Below are positions 33,593 to 46,136 of a stretch of 64,000 nucleotides of DNA, piece by piece. The notes beneath the pieces are model-generated. The model did no database searches. It worked only from the letters and a program-made list of their open reading frames with translations, and was not told the DNA's origin. Positions within the stretch are counted from its first letter, which is position 1. Each line of letters opens with the position of its first letter. The position numbers were made by a program, and so were the translations under genes. Origin of the DNA: Adiantum capillus-veneris (lineage: Eukaryota > Streptophyta > Polypodiopsida > Polypodiales > Pteridaceae); the NCBI GenBank assembly GCA_014529385.2, contig CM043964.1, forward strand, positions 104,519,587 through 104,583,586, read 5' to 3'.

Positions 33593-34381
33593 TTGATGAA
33601 TATGGTGCCCAAACTCAAGAGGCAATGGAAGTCATTAGTGAATCCAGAGAAAGATTTGAAGAATGGAAAAGTGAGAGTATTGGCTGTGGGAGAGTTACAT
33701 GACATTTGTCCTATGGTGAACACTTGGCACAAAGGTGTGGGCATGGGAGAGTCCTACATTGATGGAGGTGCTCAAGTTTGTGTGATCAGTCAGTCATGTG
33801 TCGCGAGACTAGAACTCATTACGTGCAGAAGCTTTGGGTTTTGGATTTGATTAGCAAACCATGCCAAAGTGAAGTTTTTGGGGATAATTAAGAATTTGGA
33901 AGCTTAATTAGATAATGTGAAGGTTATAGTAAACATTCATGTTATGCGAGCTGGTGGCCTGGGAGCTTTTCCTCTCCTTTTGGGACATCCTTGGTTGAGA
34001 GTTGTTGGTGCTGTGCAAGATTGGGACAAGGGCATAATGTATGTGTATGACAGGAAGGGTGAAAAGAGGGTGTTGGATATGACTACCAAGCAAACTATGG
34101 CACTAGAAGATGTCAGTGAGAATGATGAATCCAAAGTTACCAGTGAAGATAGTTTTGAAGATTCAAAAAGTATCTTTGCTTTCAATTCTAGTGACAATGG
34201 TGAAGTGTCATTCTTGTCGTTGGACAAGGACAAGGAAGAAGTGGGTGAAATATTGCAAGTGTCAGGGAATATAAACACTTCAAGCCGTTCGGAGCAACAT
34301 GAAGAGTTGATGCAGCCTAAACAGGAATTGTCAGTGAATAAAGAGTTGATTCAAAATATGATGAGTACTGAATTGACCTAA
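33593..34381 (+). pseudogene. Protease region of element B
   Basis: 33593-33850 contains YIDGGAQVCVIS. This is the Tat-type aspartic protease motif, in which DGG or DGA replaces DSG. 33917-34381 continues with GAFPLLLGHPWLRVVGAVQDW, typical of the downstream protease region, then an acidic linker before RT. A frame change and stops separate the parts. Confidence 0.65.
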
Positions 34382-35700
34382 GGAGAAAGAAGGGATTACT
34401 TTGCAATATTGGGTAGGTTTCCAGATAGTTTCATCACTTCATACCAACAAAAAAGGGGTTTTGTTGGGGACCCTTTGAAGGTTGAACTAGTTGAAGGGGC
34501 AAAGGCAATACAACAGAAATTAAGAAGGATGGGTAAGGAGAAAATAAATTCTTAAAAGGAAGAGGTGAATAAACTTTTGGATGCAGGGCTCATTGCACCA
34601 TTTGATAATGCTAAATGGGTGAGCCTTGTAGTAGTCACTCCAAAGAAAGATGGGCGCTAGAGAGTTTGTGTTGACTACAAGCCATTAAATGCAGTGACGA
34701 AGAAAGATCCTTACCCTTTGCCTTTCTTTGATCAACTTTTAGATGTAGTGGCTGGCTTTGAAAGATATAGTGTTTGTGATGGTTATTCAGGATAATTTTC
34801 AGCTTATATTTGCTCGCGAAGACCGGAAAAAGACTACTTTTATCACGCCATGGGGTTCACAAATGGGCTTGGAGATTTTGAAAGAAAAGTGGATTGGGTC
34901 CTTACCCCGTTCCTTGGGAAGTATGTCAAAGCATTCATAGATGATTTTTGTGTATACAATTCAAGGAAAGAGTATGTTGAAAAGCTTGAAATGACTTTTG
35001 CAAGGTATGATGAATAAGAGGGTCTATTGAACCCTAAGAAATTTCATTTGGCGCAGCCAAGGGTAAAGCTTCTTGAAAATGTGATTTCAACAAATGGGAT
35101 TGAAGGAGATCCAGTGAAAGTGGAGGCTTTGTTGTTGATTTCATCTCCAAAATATACCAGATAGTTGGCCACTTTGATACATTCTATCTTATTTCATACC
35201 TTTGGCATCACAACTATTGTATCCATTGTAGCAAACAGTTAAGTATGGTCCCTTGGAGTGGTCTCGTGACTTTGATGATGTTTTTGATCGAGTCAAAGAA
35301 GTGTTGAGTACACTACCCATTATGCAAGCTCTTGACTAGGAAAAGGAATTTTATGCTAAGCCATCAGCGGGAGATGATGCCATTGGAGCCATGTTGTTGC
35401 AAAAGGGGAATGAATCTCAATATATGAAGCATGTTTGTTATGCTAGCACAGTGAAGAGTCCTCATTGAAAGAGATTTCTCTAAAACTAATTTGGTGATGA
35501 CCAATACGGTTTATGCTTGTAGACGATTTGGACACTACTTGCTGCTACAAAGGTTGTTCAACTTTCTCAATAGTTATTCATTGCTTCCTCAGCTGTGCAA
35601 CAATTCAAATATATCAAAAACAGTGATGAAATGGGTTATTGAACTTCAGGAGTTTTAGTTGACCTTTTTGGTGGAAGATAGTAGTCGGGCTACCTTGGCA
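34382..35700 (+). pseudogene. Reverse transcriptase and Ty3-type RNase H of element B
   Basis: Reading across stops, the plus strand has LLDAGLIAPFDNAKWVSLVV, PKKDGR, then VCVDYKPLNAVTKKDPYPLP, a typical gypsy RT core. The catalytic box survives as KAFIDDFCVYNS near 34930. RNase H 1 is recognisable from DDAIGAMLLQKG near 35370. Stops occur at DGR*RVC, YSG*FQL and several later sites. Confidence 0.75.
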
Positions 35701-35772
35701 GGTTTACTCACCTATAGAGACACTCCTATTTTGGTTAAGGAAGAGGTGATATGAAAGAAGAAAGTTGAGACT

Positions 35773-36980
35773 TTGGCCATCTTTGATGCTTTACTATTAC
35801 ATTTTGATGGCTCTTATCGAAGAAGTCATGATGCTGATTCGAGAGGCATTGTCCTTTATGATGCACATGGAAAACTTATAAGGAAGAAAGGGCTGAAACT
35901 CGATGCAAAAGGTAAGAATGAATTAGAGTACATGGCTCTTGAAGGTGGTTTACACATTTGTTTACAGTTAGGAATTAGATGCTTGCAGATCAAAGGAGAT
36001 GCCTTGTTGGTCGTGAAGCAAGTATTCGGGGAGTATGGAAGAATAAGAATCCCCGGGGGATTCACCATGGAAAACTTACTCCACCACGTAAGTGTAGGGG
36101 AGGGTTTTTTTTTTACAATCTACATAAGTGTATAAGTTAGGGGCAGGCTTCCAATAATTTATCTCCCAAGCATAAAAATAAGTAAGGGGGTATCATATTT
36201 GGGGGGGCGGGGGGGGCTGACCCGGGTTGATTACTTGTAACGATTAGTCACTGGTGTGCACTAGAACTTGGATGAGTTTTGGGGAAGATTTTTATCAGTC
36301 ACACATTACATTTTGCATCAAGCCGATCATAGATAAGGGTTGATTTAGAGTAGGTCAAGGGTTGATTCACACCAGCTTTGGATGGGTGAGAAATGGACGA
36401 GTAGCCAGAGTGCAAGCTGATGGGACACACAATTTGAAATTCAAACTAAGATGCATGGAGGGTACATCTAGTTATCAATAAGAATGGTTTCTTAGTACGT
36501 TGTCAGCCACTATGCTACACACTCTTTGACTAGATTTACTAAGTTAGATCATGTGAGACCTAGATTATGTATGTAAGATAGGGGTATGATAGTTTTCTTC
36601 ATTTATTGTCGTATAAGCGTAGAAAAGGGGGTCATATTTTGGAATATGAGTCGTATATAGGGGTTTATCTAAGTTGTCTTCTCGCAGGTGGCGTCCCGTT
36701 TTGTATATAGAGTGAATCCCCCGGGTAAGAATCCTAAACTGAAGAATTTATGCTTCAAGGTGCTCAAAAAGTTTGAAGCATGGAGTCTGCAGCATATTGA
36801 GAGGTCTCAAAATGAAGAAGCTCATGATGCTGCCCAAGAAGTGATCACTTGTGTGTTTGTGTTGAAGGAAAATGCCCCTTTATATCATGGGAGGGAAGTG
36901 TTATCAAAGGAGATGAATTTTCTATTGATAGGTGCTTTACCTGAACGTCTACCATCCTCCAATTCAAAAATTATGCTTTT
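35773..36980 (+). pseudogene. Second RNase H of element B, split by TIR element
   Basis: 35773-36050 reads LLLHFDGSYRRS, GIVLYDAHGKLI, ELEYMALEGGLHICLQLGIR and IKGDALLVVKQVFG. These are the D, E and D positions of an archaeal/plant-type RNase H. The domain is interrupted at 36052-36725 by a small inverted-repeat element and resumes with NPKLKNLCFKVLKKFEAWSL and HIERSQNEEAHDAAQE. The related copy at 41823-42110 has no interruption, which confirms the insertion. Confidence 0.8.
36052..36725. mobile_element. 674-bp non-autonomous TIR element in RNase H
   Basis: The left end CCCGGGGGATTCAC (36052-36065) and right end GTGAATCCCCCGGG (36712-36725) are perfect 14-bp inverted repeats. They are flanked by an 8-bp duplication TAAGAATC at 36044-36051 and 36726-36733 (9 bp if one TIR base is assigned to the target). 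The homologous site in element C reads uninterrupted AAGAATCC. The 8-bp duplication suggests a hAT-type element, but the terminus is not the usual CAGGG, so the superfamily is open. There is no coding capacity. Confidence 0.82.
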
Positions 36981-38248
36981 ATGAGAAAAGTTAGGAAGTA
37001 TAAAATGCTTAATGATGTGCTTTACACGAAAGGAAGTGATTTAGTTTTGCATCGTGTGCCCTGGAAAGAGGAAATCTACAAGATCTTGAAAGAGAATCAT
37101 GAGGGATCTTGTGAAGGCCATTTTGCCATGAAGATCTTGCTGCATAAAATTTTGCAAAAAGGCTATGTATGGCCAAGCATTCAGCAGGATGTTAACCATT
37201 GGTGCAAGTCGTGTTTGCCTTGCCAGAGGATGGGAAAGAGAATTTTGAATCCCGAATTGTGATAGACAATTCTATCTTTTGATGTGTTTGAAAAATAGGG
37301 TCTTGATGCTATTGGACCCTTACCTATGACTAGCAAAATAAATGCTTACATTCTGACATCAGTGGATTATTTGTCATGATGGGCAAAAGCCAAGGCTGTC
37401 AAATAGTTTACCACTAAAGAAATGGGGAAGTTTTTTTATGAGCATATATGCTGCAAATTTGGTGTGCCCCTAGAGCTACTTTCTAATAGAGGACCAGTAT
37501 TTAGAGGAGAGTTGTTTGATTTCTTATGTGACAAGCTCAATATACAACATATTAGGTAGAGTTCTCCTTATTATCCACAATGCAATGGTCTGAATGAGAG
37601 GTTCAATAGAGATTTGGTGAAGATCTTAATAAAGATGACCTAGTTACATGGGAAAACTCGAGATTCAAAGTTTCCTTGTGCATTATGGGTCTACAGAACT
37701 GCTATCAAGACGAGCACATGATTTTGTCCTTACCACTTGGTTTATGGCAAGGAAGCTTTAATGCCAATTGAAGTGGAGATTCCTACACTCAAGTTGTTGT
37801 CATTGGAAGATGAAGAGCAAAAAGATACTTGATGGAAAAGACTATTGGATTTACAATGTTTGCAATTCGACAGAGTTTTAGCTTTGAGCTCCTATGAAGA
37901 AGTGACAAAGAAGGCTCAGTTAAAGGATCATGAATGCGTATAGGATAAGGGAATTCAAAAGGGTGATCTGGGTGTTGTGATACAATAGTAAGTTGGACAA
38001 CACCTTTTAAAAAAAGTTTCAAATCAAATGGGAAGGTCCTTTTACTGCTTTAAACAAATTTGATAATGGCACATATCAGCTGGTTTATTTGTGGTACACA
38101 GCATAAATATTGTGTTAATGGTTGTAGAATGAAGAAATATCTGGCACATTTAATGACAATTGTGACAGATGAGATGCTATCAATAAAAGAAGACATTGTG
38201 GAAACATCTAAAAATGTAAATGAGGTTTTTGAGAATGAGCTGCAGTAG
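36981..38248 (+). pseudogene. Integrase of element B
   Basis: 36981-37262 holds the HHCC zinc domain (ENHEGSCEGHFAMK, WCKSCLPCQRM). The core follows with stops: LDAIGPLPMTS (first D), then ELLSNRGPVFRGEL, where the expected catalytic SDRG Asp is Asn, and NGLNERFNRDL (Glu). The C-terminal part reads GKEALMPIEVEIPT. No chromodomain is visible. A catalytic substitution and several stops make it inactive. Confidence 0.75.
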
Positions 38249-38303
38249 TTTTTCACACTAGGAACCTCTGCTTGTCATGAATGATCAAGCAGGATAGGGG
38301 GGT

Positions 38304-41261
38304 TGGCAAGCTATTTCGAGCATTTTTTTGGATGAGCATAAAATCACTAAGTCATCCCAAAAAGCTTGCCCACTAGTCTCATGTATATATGTGTACATAG
38401 CCCTACAAGTGTTGGAAGTGGCCCTGTAAAAATTCATGTACAAAGGTGTGATTTTGCTAGGCTTGCGTGCTAATTTTTTGGATTGTTTGAGTCTCCAAAA
38501 CATGGTTTTTTAAAAATATCCTCAAATCATTGGATGGGGGGAAAGGGGAACACGACCGAAACACAAACATCACGCCTCTCTATAGACCAAGATAATCAGT
38601 ACATCCCAATCCACTAGAGTTCACCTTCGAAACTCGCACAATCAACAGCAACCACATCAGCTCCCGTTTACAACTGTGTCACAACACAAACCACTCTCTC
38701 TTTCTCTCTCACACACAGAGGCCCGAGGAGGCACACACATCTCAAATATTTGCACCAGATAGTTGGAACAGAGCAAAGAGAATAAGGAGGTAAAGGGGGA
38801 CACACGTGGCACACAAATAACACGCCTCTCTATAGCCCAGGATAACTACTACACCCCGATCCACTAGAGTTCACCTTAGAAACTCAACAATTTGCCTACA
38901 AACCATGTGCAGGACCGTACACACACAACCCTTGCCTACTGATAGTTCTCACACATCAGAAACTGCTCTCTCTTTCTCTCTCACTCACACCACATGTCCG
39001 GAGAGGATCACGCTTCAGAAACTGGCACAAAACACTAAGGATAGAGCAAAGACGAGAAAGGGGAAACAGGGGAAGGAGGTGACACCAAACTCGGCTTTGG
39101 TTCCCTTCAATTAATGGCAAAAAAAAACATATTACAACTGAAAGAAATCCCTACTATCACACCGTTTAATCGTCTCCAACACGACGAGCAACAAGGAGTG
39201 TAGAAGATGTCTATGCCACCTCCAAATGACTCCCTTCTTGAGAACACAGGCTAGAGATCACTGATGGTCTTTGTTGAATCAAAAAGGCTTTCAGACCTTC
39301 TCTATTATGCCGTGAGAGGCTCCCTGTCAAGCTCGTACCCAAAAACCTTCCCTTCGAGTGCCTGGGAAGCTCCTCTTCTCCTTCTTCTTCGCCTTCTGTC
39401 TCCAAAAACAGTCCCCCAGAAACAACAAAAGGTTGGCCCCTTATTGGGCACGTGAGAGCCTTCTCCCCCTATTTTTGCCTCTAATCTATTTTTAGCCTCT
39501 TTCCTTGCATGTGACACGCCCCTTTGTGGCGGCCCTGCCTTGGGTACCAAATAACATGTCACACACCCCTTGGGAGGGGCACCGATGGGGTCGTCAGTTC
39601 TCTCCCCCTTCCCTTCAAAAAATCTTGTCACGGAAAGCGACCCCCCATTGGATCTACCACATCATCACCCACTACGCGAGGACAACGCCACCAACCAACG
39701 CTCTAAATGCAACCACCGCAATTCCAACCGCACGCTCCCACTCCCCACCTTGTGATGCTACAAGGTGGCCACACTGTGGCATATACACCCCTCCATTTGG
39801 CTGCCCATGTGTGCGTGTGGGGATAGATCCCCACCATGTGGCGCTCCACAAGGACCTCCCTTCCAAATTCCTTAAAGGCCCAAAAAAAATTCTCCAAAAA
39901 AATCTCAAAAAAACCCCATTTTTCTCAGACTTCATACACCTTACTGCTTGCAACTCCAATCACCAAGCAATTCAATCCTTATGCAAGCCACAATCCTCGG
40001 CTTGAGCATGTGAAGACCTCGCAAACTTTTGACTTTCTCGGGCACTCTAACGAAGCACTCCAAAATTGAAAAAAAAGCATTTGACATCACTTCACTGCAA
40101 TCGCACTTTCACATACAATTCTTGGTGGAGCTCCAAAATCATCACATGGCACATCTCCCGAGGCCGCCAACCCGACCCATAACTGGCCCCCGATAAAACT
40201 TTAATTGGCCGTATCTTTGCATCCATAGCTCCAATGGAAGATATGAAAAGACCAACATGCTCCATAAATTAAGCACTACACACCCATAGCCCGAAGATGG
40301 CGTAGACCACCTAGCATCATCTAGCCTATTTGTCTTAGATCTGCAACCATGTCCAACTTCAAAGCTAATAACTTGCACAACATGGATCCATTTGATGAGA
40401 CATCTAGACCTATTTCTTTAGCACTTCAGGCTCTACATATTAGAACCAACAACCAACAACTTTGACATTCTTCCCTTATAAGCCTGTCAGACCCTACTTA
40501 TAGCCCTTTTTGGCCTTTAAAACCACATAAAACATACATCTCTGTTGCCACGTGCCTGTACAATCTCTTCCCATATTCTCTAGCCATCTTCCATGCATCT
40601 ATAAGCATAGAAATCAATGGATGTTCCCTCTGCTAGGATCGACACACTTGGTTGCACCACCGTGCATTACAGCTCGTGAATTGGACTTGTATATCGTGAG
40701 TTATGAGCATCCAAAGTGGGCGGTCTCAACTCAGAAAGTGATTGCAGGTGCATGCAACAAAGGCAACTAGACCAACTAGATGACTGGAATTAGAACTGTT
40801 GAGGTTTAAGATTTTTAAAAATAGCCGAGGACTCGAGCTCCAATCCGTGTGTTACGGTTTTCATTCGGTTATCGGAGCATCAAGTTATGCTTGGGGGAAG
40901 GTGTCCGAGAAGCTCTCATGCTTTGGGAAATTAAAATCTAGAAATTTTTGGCCATGAGGGAGTTGGGAAGCTTGAGGAGGAAATGCCATGTGGTGGGGGG
41001 GATTATGCCACATGGGAAGGGAAAAGTGGAAAGTGGAGGGTATAGAGCCTAAAGGGGGAGCCCATTATGCATGTATCCAAGTGAGAGGAGCTCTCAAGGC
41101 TTTCCATGGAGGGGCTCATGGGCTCATGGGGGAGAAAGGGCACATTTTGAGAGTTCACACTTAGCTCGACAAGCACCTGGCATCTTTACTTTGTCCTTGA
41201 CCACTTGTCCCCTCCCCATTCCCTTGGTCAAAGGGTCACCAAAACCTCATTTTTTGTTACA
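38304..41261 (+). repeat. 3' LTR of element B including 2.15 kb absent from 5' LTR
   Basis: The left part (38328-38510) and right part (40674-41258) match the 5' LTR. The middle, about 38511-40660, contains a roughly 260-bp two-copy tandem repeat (38532-39075) and C-rich DNA with only chance frames. A stretch near 40171-40280 resembles 61828-61930. Either the middle was deleted from the 5' LTR or inserted here. I see no terminal repeats, so a deletion is equally likely. Confidence 0.6.
38532..39075. repeat. Two-copy tandem repeat, about 260-bp unit
   Basis: Both units carry ACGCCTCTCTATAG, ATCCACTAGAGTTCACCTT, CTCTCTCTTTCTCTCTCAC and AGAGCAAAGA in the same order. They have diverged moderately. 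Confidence 0.75.
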
Positions 41262-41299
41262 ATAGTAGAAAGAGATGAAAAGTAAAAGTCCAAATCACC

Positions 41300-42110
41300 A
41301 CTATCTTGAGTATGAATAAAAGTTGAGGATGCTATTGGAGCTATGCTTCTTCAACGAGGTAACAACTCCCACTACATGAATCCTATCTATTTTGCTAGGA
41401 GGTTCAAGGTAAAGGTGGAAAGAGGCTATACTGAGGTGGAGCTCATCATGGTGACTATGATTTACGCATGTAGAAGGTTTAGGCACTACCTTCTCCCTAA
41501 ACCATTCACATTCCTTTCTAGCTACACTCTTCTACCTCAATTCGTGAATAGCCCTACTTTGTCAAAGAGGCTCGTAAAGTGGATTGTGGAGTTACAGGAA
41601 CTCCAATTGTATTTTCTTGTTGAGGAGAGTACAAGGGCTACATTGGATTATCTTCTTACTTATAAGGAAAACCCTCTTCTTCTTAAGGAGGACATCGTAA
41701 AGAAGCAACGCATGGAATCTCCTGCCATAGACAATACCTATCTATTGTTTTTTGATGGATCTTATACGAAATTGCATGGTGAAGCTTTAGGAGGTGTTAT
41801 AGTTTAGGATACTCAAGGTGCTTTGGTAACTAAAAGTAGTTTGAAGCTTATAGCACAAAGCAACAATGAAGACGAGTATGCTACTTTGGAGAAAGGACTC
41901 AACCTTTGCCTTGAGCTTGGCATCCATCTTGTGAGGGTAAGAGGTAATTCCCTTTTGGTGGTTAAGCAAGTACTTGGGGTGTGGCAAAGTAAGAATCCAA
42001 GGCTAAAAAATATGTGTTTTCATGTGAAGAATCTGCTTAAGCATTTTGAAGCTTGGAGTTTAAGGCATGTAGACAAGTCTTAAGATGAAGAAGCACATGG
42101 TGCAACGGAA
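41300..42110 (+). pseudogene. RNase H regions of 5'-truncated gypsy element C
   Basis: The sequence starts inside the first RNase H (EDAIGAMLLQRG). It continues RFRHYLLPKPFTFLSSY, then the second RNase H with LLFFDGSYTKLHGEALGGVI, DEYATLEKGLNLCLELGIH, LLVVKQVLGVWQSKNPRLKN and FEAWSLRHVDKS. It is homologous to element B but better preserved, with only two in-frame stops in this stretch (near 41805 and 42080). RT, protease and gag are missing because the region directly abuts the LTR of B. Confidence 0.8.
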
Positions 42111-42239
42111 GCTTCAATTGGACAATTCTATGTGATAAGGGATGATTATCCTCTTTATTTTGGAAGGGAAGCTTTAGGGATGGAGGAAGAGTTTCTACAA
42201 ATACGTATGCTTCCATCAGAGTCGGAGAAGTAAAAAAAG

Positions 42240-43440
42240 CATGCCTTCCTACGCCGTGCCATAAGGTATGTGCTACTTGGTGATGCCTTATATATGAAGG
42301 GGGATGATCTTGTGATGAGAAAGGTGCCTTTCAAAGAGGAAATTTACAAAATCTTAGACGAGAATTATGAGGTTTCTTGTGGTCATCACTTTGCTTCAAA
42401 GATCACTTTGCTTAAAGTCTTGCAGGAGGGGTATGTGTGGCCAAGCATTATACGTGTTGTTCATCATTGGTGCAAGTCTTGTAAAGAGTGTCAAATCATG
42501 GAAAATAGGGTTCTCAAATCATAAACTAGAGGCACTATTGTGTCTTATGATGTGTTTGATAAGTGGGTTATTGATGCAATAGGCCCTCTACCTATGACAA
42601 CTAGAGGCAAATGTTACATACTTACTGCTGTTGACTATCTATCCAGGTGGGCCAAAGGCAATGGACCAAAGGCAAAGTTGTTAAGCATATCACGAGCAAA
42701 GATGTTTCCCAACTTCTGTATGAAGATATTTGTTGCAAATTTGGCATGCCCTTAGAGTTACTTTCTGACAAGGGTACAGTTTCAGGGGAGAGCTGGTGGA
42801 TTATCTATGTGAGAAGCTTCATGTGCGTCGCAAGTTTACTACTCCATATTATCCCCAATGCAATGGAATGAATGAAAGGTTTAATGGAGAGCTCACAAGG
42901 ATGATTATAAATATGACATGAAGACTTGGGATTTAGAGCTACCTTATGCTCTATGGGCTTACAAGACTTCAATCATATCAAGTACCGGTTTCTCTCCCTT
43001 CCATCTAGTTTCTGGCAAAGAGGCTTTACTTCCTATTGACTTCCTATTGAGGTGGAGATACCAGCTTCGAAATGATTCTAAATTAATCTTGAAGAAGATC
43101 CCGATGATGCATTCATGGAAAGGCTTCTATATTTGCAATGTGTATAGTTGGATAGGTTGCTGGCTTTTGAGCATTATGAGCAAGTCTTGAAGGGCAATCA
43201 AGAAAAGAAAAATGAGAAGGTGAAGGACAAAGACATCAAGAAGGGTGACATGGTGCTTTGTTACAATAGCAAGCTTGATAGCACTTTTTAAAAGAAGTTT
43301 CACATCAAGTGGAAAGTTCCTTTCTTGGTCTTAAACACATTTCAAAACGGCACATATCAGCTTGCTAACCTGGATGGTACCCCACATAAGCACGTGTGAA
43401 TGGCTACTGGTTGAGCAAGTATATTGCAAGGTTGATAATT
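42240..43440 (+). pseudogene. Integrase of element C
   Basis: The HHCC zinc domain is at 42270-42524 (DENYEVSCGHHFASK, WCKSCKECQIM; the first His is replaced by Tyr). The core has VIDAIGPLPMTTRGKCYILT and LELLSDKGTVS, then, after frameshifts, a NGMNERFNGEL equivalent near 42870 and ELPYALWAYKTSIISSTGFS. Frames change near 42690, 42790 and 43050. No chromodomain or 3' LTR is recognisable beyond about 43440. Confidence 0.78.
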
Positions 43441-44579
43441 GTAATTGAGGATAAGCCTTATTTTGAGTAATTTTATGATGATGTTGCTAAGGATGAATAT
43501 GAAGAGAAGGCTCCCTCATGTGGTTTACAGGATCTCTTTTGTGATGTTGATCATGAATAATCTAGCAGACTGGGGTGTGGCAAACTATGTTGGGCTCAGT
43601 TCAGACACCCGGTTTTTTGTAAATTTGTACATATAGACATGACTCCCGATGTCAAAACTGTGTGTGGGATCTATTTTTGTGGGTTTTCTAGCTTACTTTA
43701 GCAAGCACATGTACATGAACTGCAAGTCGCTAGTCTAGTGATAGTTATCGGGCTACTGTAAGTGCCTGTGAGTGAGTGTTTTGAAGGGAGACTTGTATAT
43801 AACTTAAACTCATGTACAAACTTTTAAAAAATCATAAAAACTCCAGAAAATTGCAGGTTTGAGCTCTTTAATCCTCCTTGATGGTTTCTATTGCAACTTT
43901 TGCCCTTGCCTTGCCTATTCTACGTGTAGCCGTGTCGGGAGACCTCTTTGCTCACGTCAATTTTGCATGTAGCAGCGTGTAGATTCAATTTTGACCATAT
44001 TCAGCTTTGTTGCCATTCATTTTTTAATATTTCTCGCAAGCTTTGAAGTGCTCCAATTGGAGTTGTGCTCTTCAGGTTACGACTAGTTATCTGCAGGGTT
44101 ATGGCTATGGCAGCCTAATGTGGAATTGTGTGCAAACAGATTGGGCGGACATGTATCGATAAATTGTGGAATTGATGTTGAAGTTGTAGGTTTGTGATGT
44201 TAAATTGTGAAGGAAGATGCCCTTGTCTTCATATGCATTGGCTGGTGTGTGTTGTAAATCCGTGCTGTGAGACAGGGTTCTATATGACATAGTCTCTTGG
44301 GTGACCACTCTTGTTAAACTAGTGGTGTTTCAAACGGGTTTCAAAAATCTTTTGGTTTTCTTATAGTGCTCTTTCAATGCTCTTGGGTGACATCGCCATA
44401 GAGGTGTTCCAGTTTACTTCTTTCCTAACAACGTCTTTACTCACTATTATTTTTATGTGATATATGAGACCTATATTTCAAATTTACTTTGTCAATTCTT
44501 CAAGCATCATAAAATGTGCAGAATTCCACTATGATGCATGGTGAAGGCTCTTTACACAAGGGTGCTCTTGGAATGGGGT
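43441..44579. other. Non-coding stretch, possibly LTR remnant of element C
   Basis: There is no meaningful open frame. The position just after integrase suggests 3' untranslated or LTR sequence, but no matching 5' copy lies in the window. Confidence 0.3.
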
Positions 44580-44584
44580 CAAAG

Positions 44585-44777
44585 TGTCGGAATAATAATC
44601 CACATCATCATCCATGTCATCACCACATGAGTTGGAACAACGGCCCGCATTCCAATGAACGTCACATGACCTTGTATCTGCCCTCCATTCTTGTACATAA
44701 GTACGTGCGTGTAGATCAATAAAGGAATCCATGCCATTTCTTCTTGCCTCTACCTATCTCTATCTCAGGCTTAACAG

Positions 44778-44860
<83 letters not shown>
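44585..44860 (+). repeat. 5' LTR of element D, left part with (CT)n end
   Basis: It matches 48380-48629 base for base apart from scattered differences and ends in about 40 CT units (44782-44860), where foreign DNA begins. The remainder of the LTR resumes at about 46139 with CT and CA runs and ends at 46228. Confidence 0.85.
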
Positions 44861-44861
<1 letters not shown>

Positions 44862-46136
44862 ACGCTAGGGTTTCCCCTCTGTCGCGGCATCAACGCTGAG
44901 CCAGGTGCAGGGCGGCGCCTGGCTGGGCGGTTAGCTCCAGCCCCGTCCTCCCCATGAAAGTCCTATTGCCTGCTGTCCTACTGCGTGCGACCTGTCGCTA
45001 GCCTTGCCGTCGCGAGCCATCTCCAGCGACCTGCTGCTCGAATAGCCAACAAACCCTGCGAGGCGACGACTGCCAACTCCCTCCTGAGGCAGTGTTTTCT
45101 TCCCCAACCCGCCCTTTGGTGTGGACTCGTGGAGCATAAAACAAGGTTAGTCCAGGTTCCTGCTCATCCGCCAACCTGTCAAGTCCACAAAGGACAGTCG
45201 GAGTGTGTTCTTGCGAGCCATGACTACTCGAGCCTCTTCTCGAGGCAAGCCCACTTTCGCAGGAGTTGTGGCAACACCTCCGCTACTCGATAACCACACC
45301 CGCCTTCAGCACGAGGTCGAGAGACTCCGCAAAGAGAATCAAGACCTAAAACAAAAGCTCGCAGCAATCGAGGTTCGCCTAGTCGCAGTGGAGAAATGTA
45401 AAGAGGAAAATGCAGAGAATATAGAATCTATGCTCACTAAAACCAAAGCGGAAGTGGAAATCACTCTCACAGAGGAGGTCAAGAATCAAGTGCAAGAAGT
45501 TGTTTCTCAAAAGATCAACGACCGTGTGACATTCACGATACGAGAACGACAACGACAGGAGAACATTGCTCTCAATGTTCGCATTGGTGGTCTCCCAATT
45601 GATTGGAAAGGGCAGGGAGACATTGAATTCAAGAAGGCGCTTCCCCAAATTCAAGCGGCACTTCCCATGGTACAATGGGATGAAGAGGCAATTACCACCA
45701 TTACACACGAGCATCGAACCAACCATGCCATCCTCACTCTGAAGACTAGAGAGGACCGAATCAAACTCCTACAACAGTGAAGGCTTCTCAGAGACACTAA
45801 GCTTTGGCTTGTAGAAGATCTTACACCCACTCAACTCAAACAAAAAATGACAGAACTTCAAAAGATGCGTGACGCACGAGCAGCAGGAAAATGGGCGGTT
45901 TATCGAGAAGGTAAAGCCATCATCCAGGAGTTTCGAACTCCCAAACCGACTTCTCTCTCACCTGCCCCTTCGTAGGTTATCCTTTTTATCCTTTTTATTT
46001 TGGACCCTCAGTCCTTAACTGAGATGTATACGCACCCCACTTAGCAGACTTGTACGTTGTACGATTTTGTTTCTGGTCCCATAGGTCATATTTGACCTAC
46101 GTGGACGATAATGCAATCTATCTATCTATCTATCTA

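Larger units (their letters stand above)
31300..41261 (+). mobile_element. Ty3/gypsy element B (dual RNase H, Tat-like), degenerate
   Basis: The order is LTR (about 31300-32122), gag, protease, RT, Ty3-type RNase H, a second RNase H, integrase, purine tract AGGATAGGGGGG (38291-38302), and LTR (38304-41261). A second RNase H between the first and integrase is characteristic of the Tat lineage. All coding parts carry many stops and frameshifts. The 3' LTR carries about 2.15 kb (about 38510-40660) that is absent from the 5' LTR. I found no secure target duplication. Confidence 0.75.

Noticed and set aside
36086-36690. GTAAGTG ... TTCTCGCAG that could be an intron inside RNase H
   Set aside because: The segment lies wholly within a unit bounded by 14-bp inverted repeats and an 8-bp target duplication, and excising only the intron-like part would not restore the RNase H frame.
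39505-40005. 166-codon plus-strand frame rich in His, Pro and Thr
   Set aside because: It lies within the extra LTR segment of element B, overlaps equally long frames in other phases, and has no motif.
44105-44308. Short minus-strand frame between elements C and D
   Set aside because: Length is at the chance level and it shows no protein-like features or neighbours supporting it.
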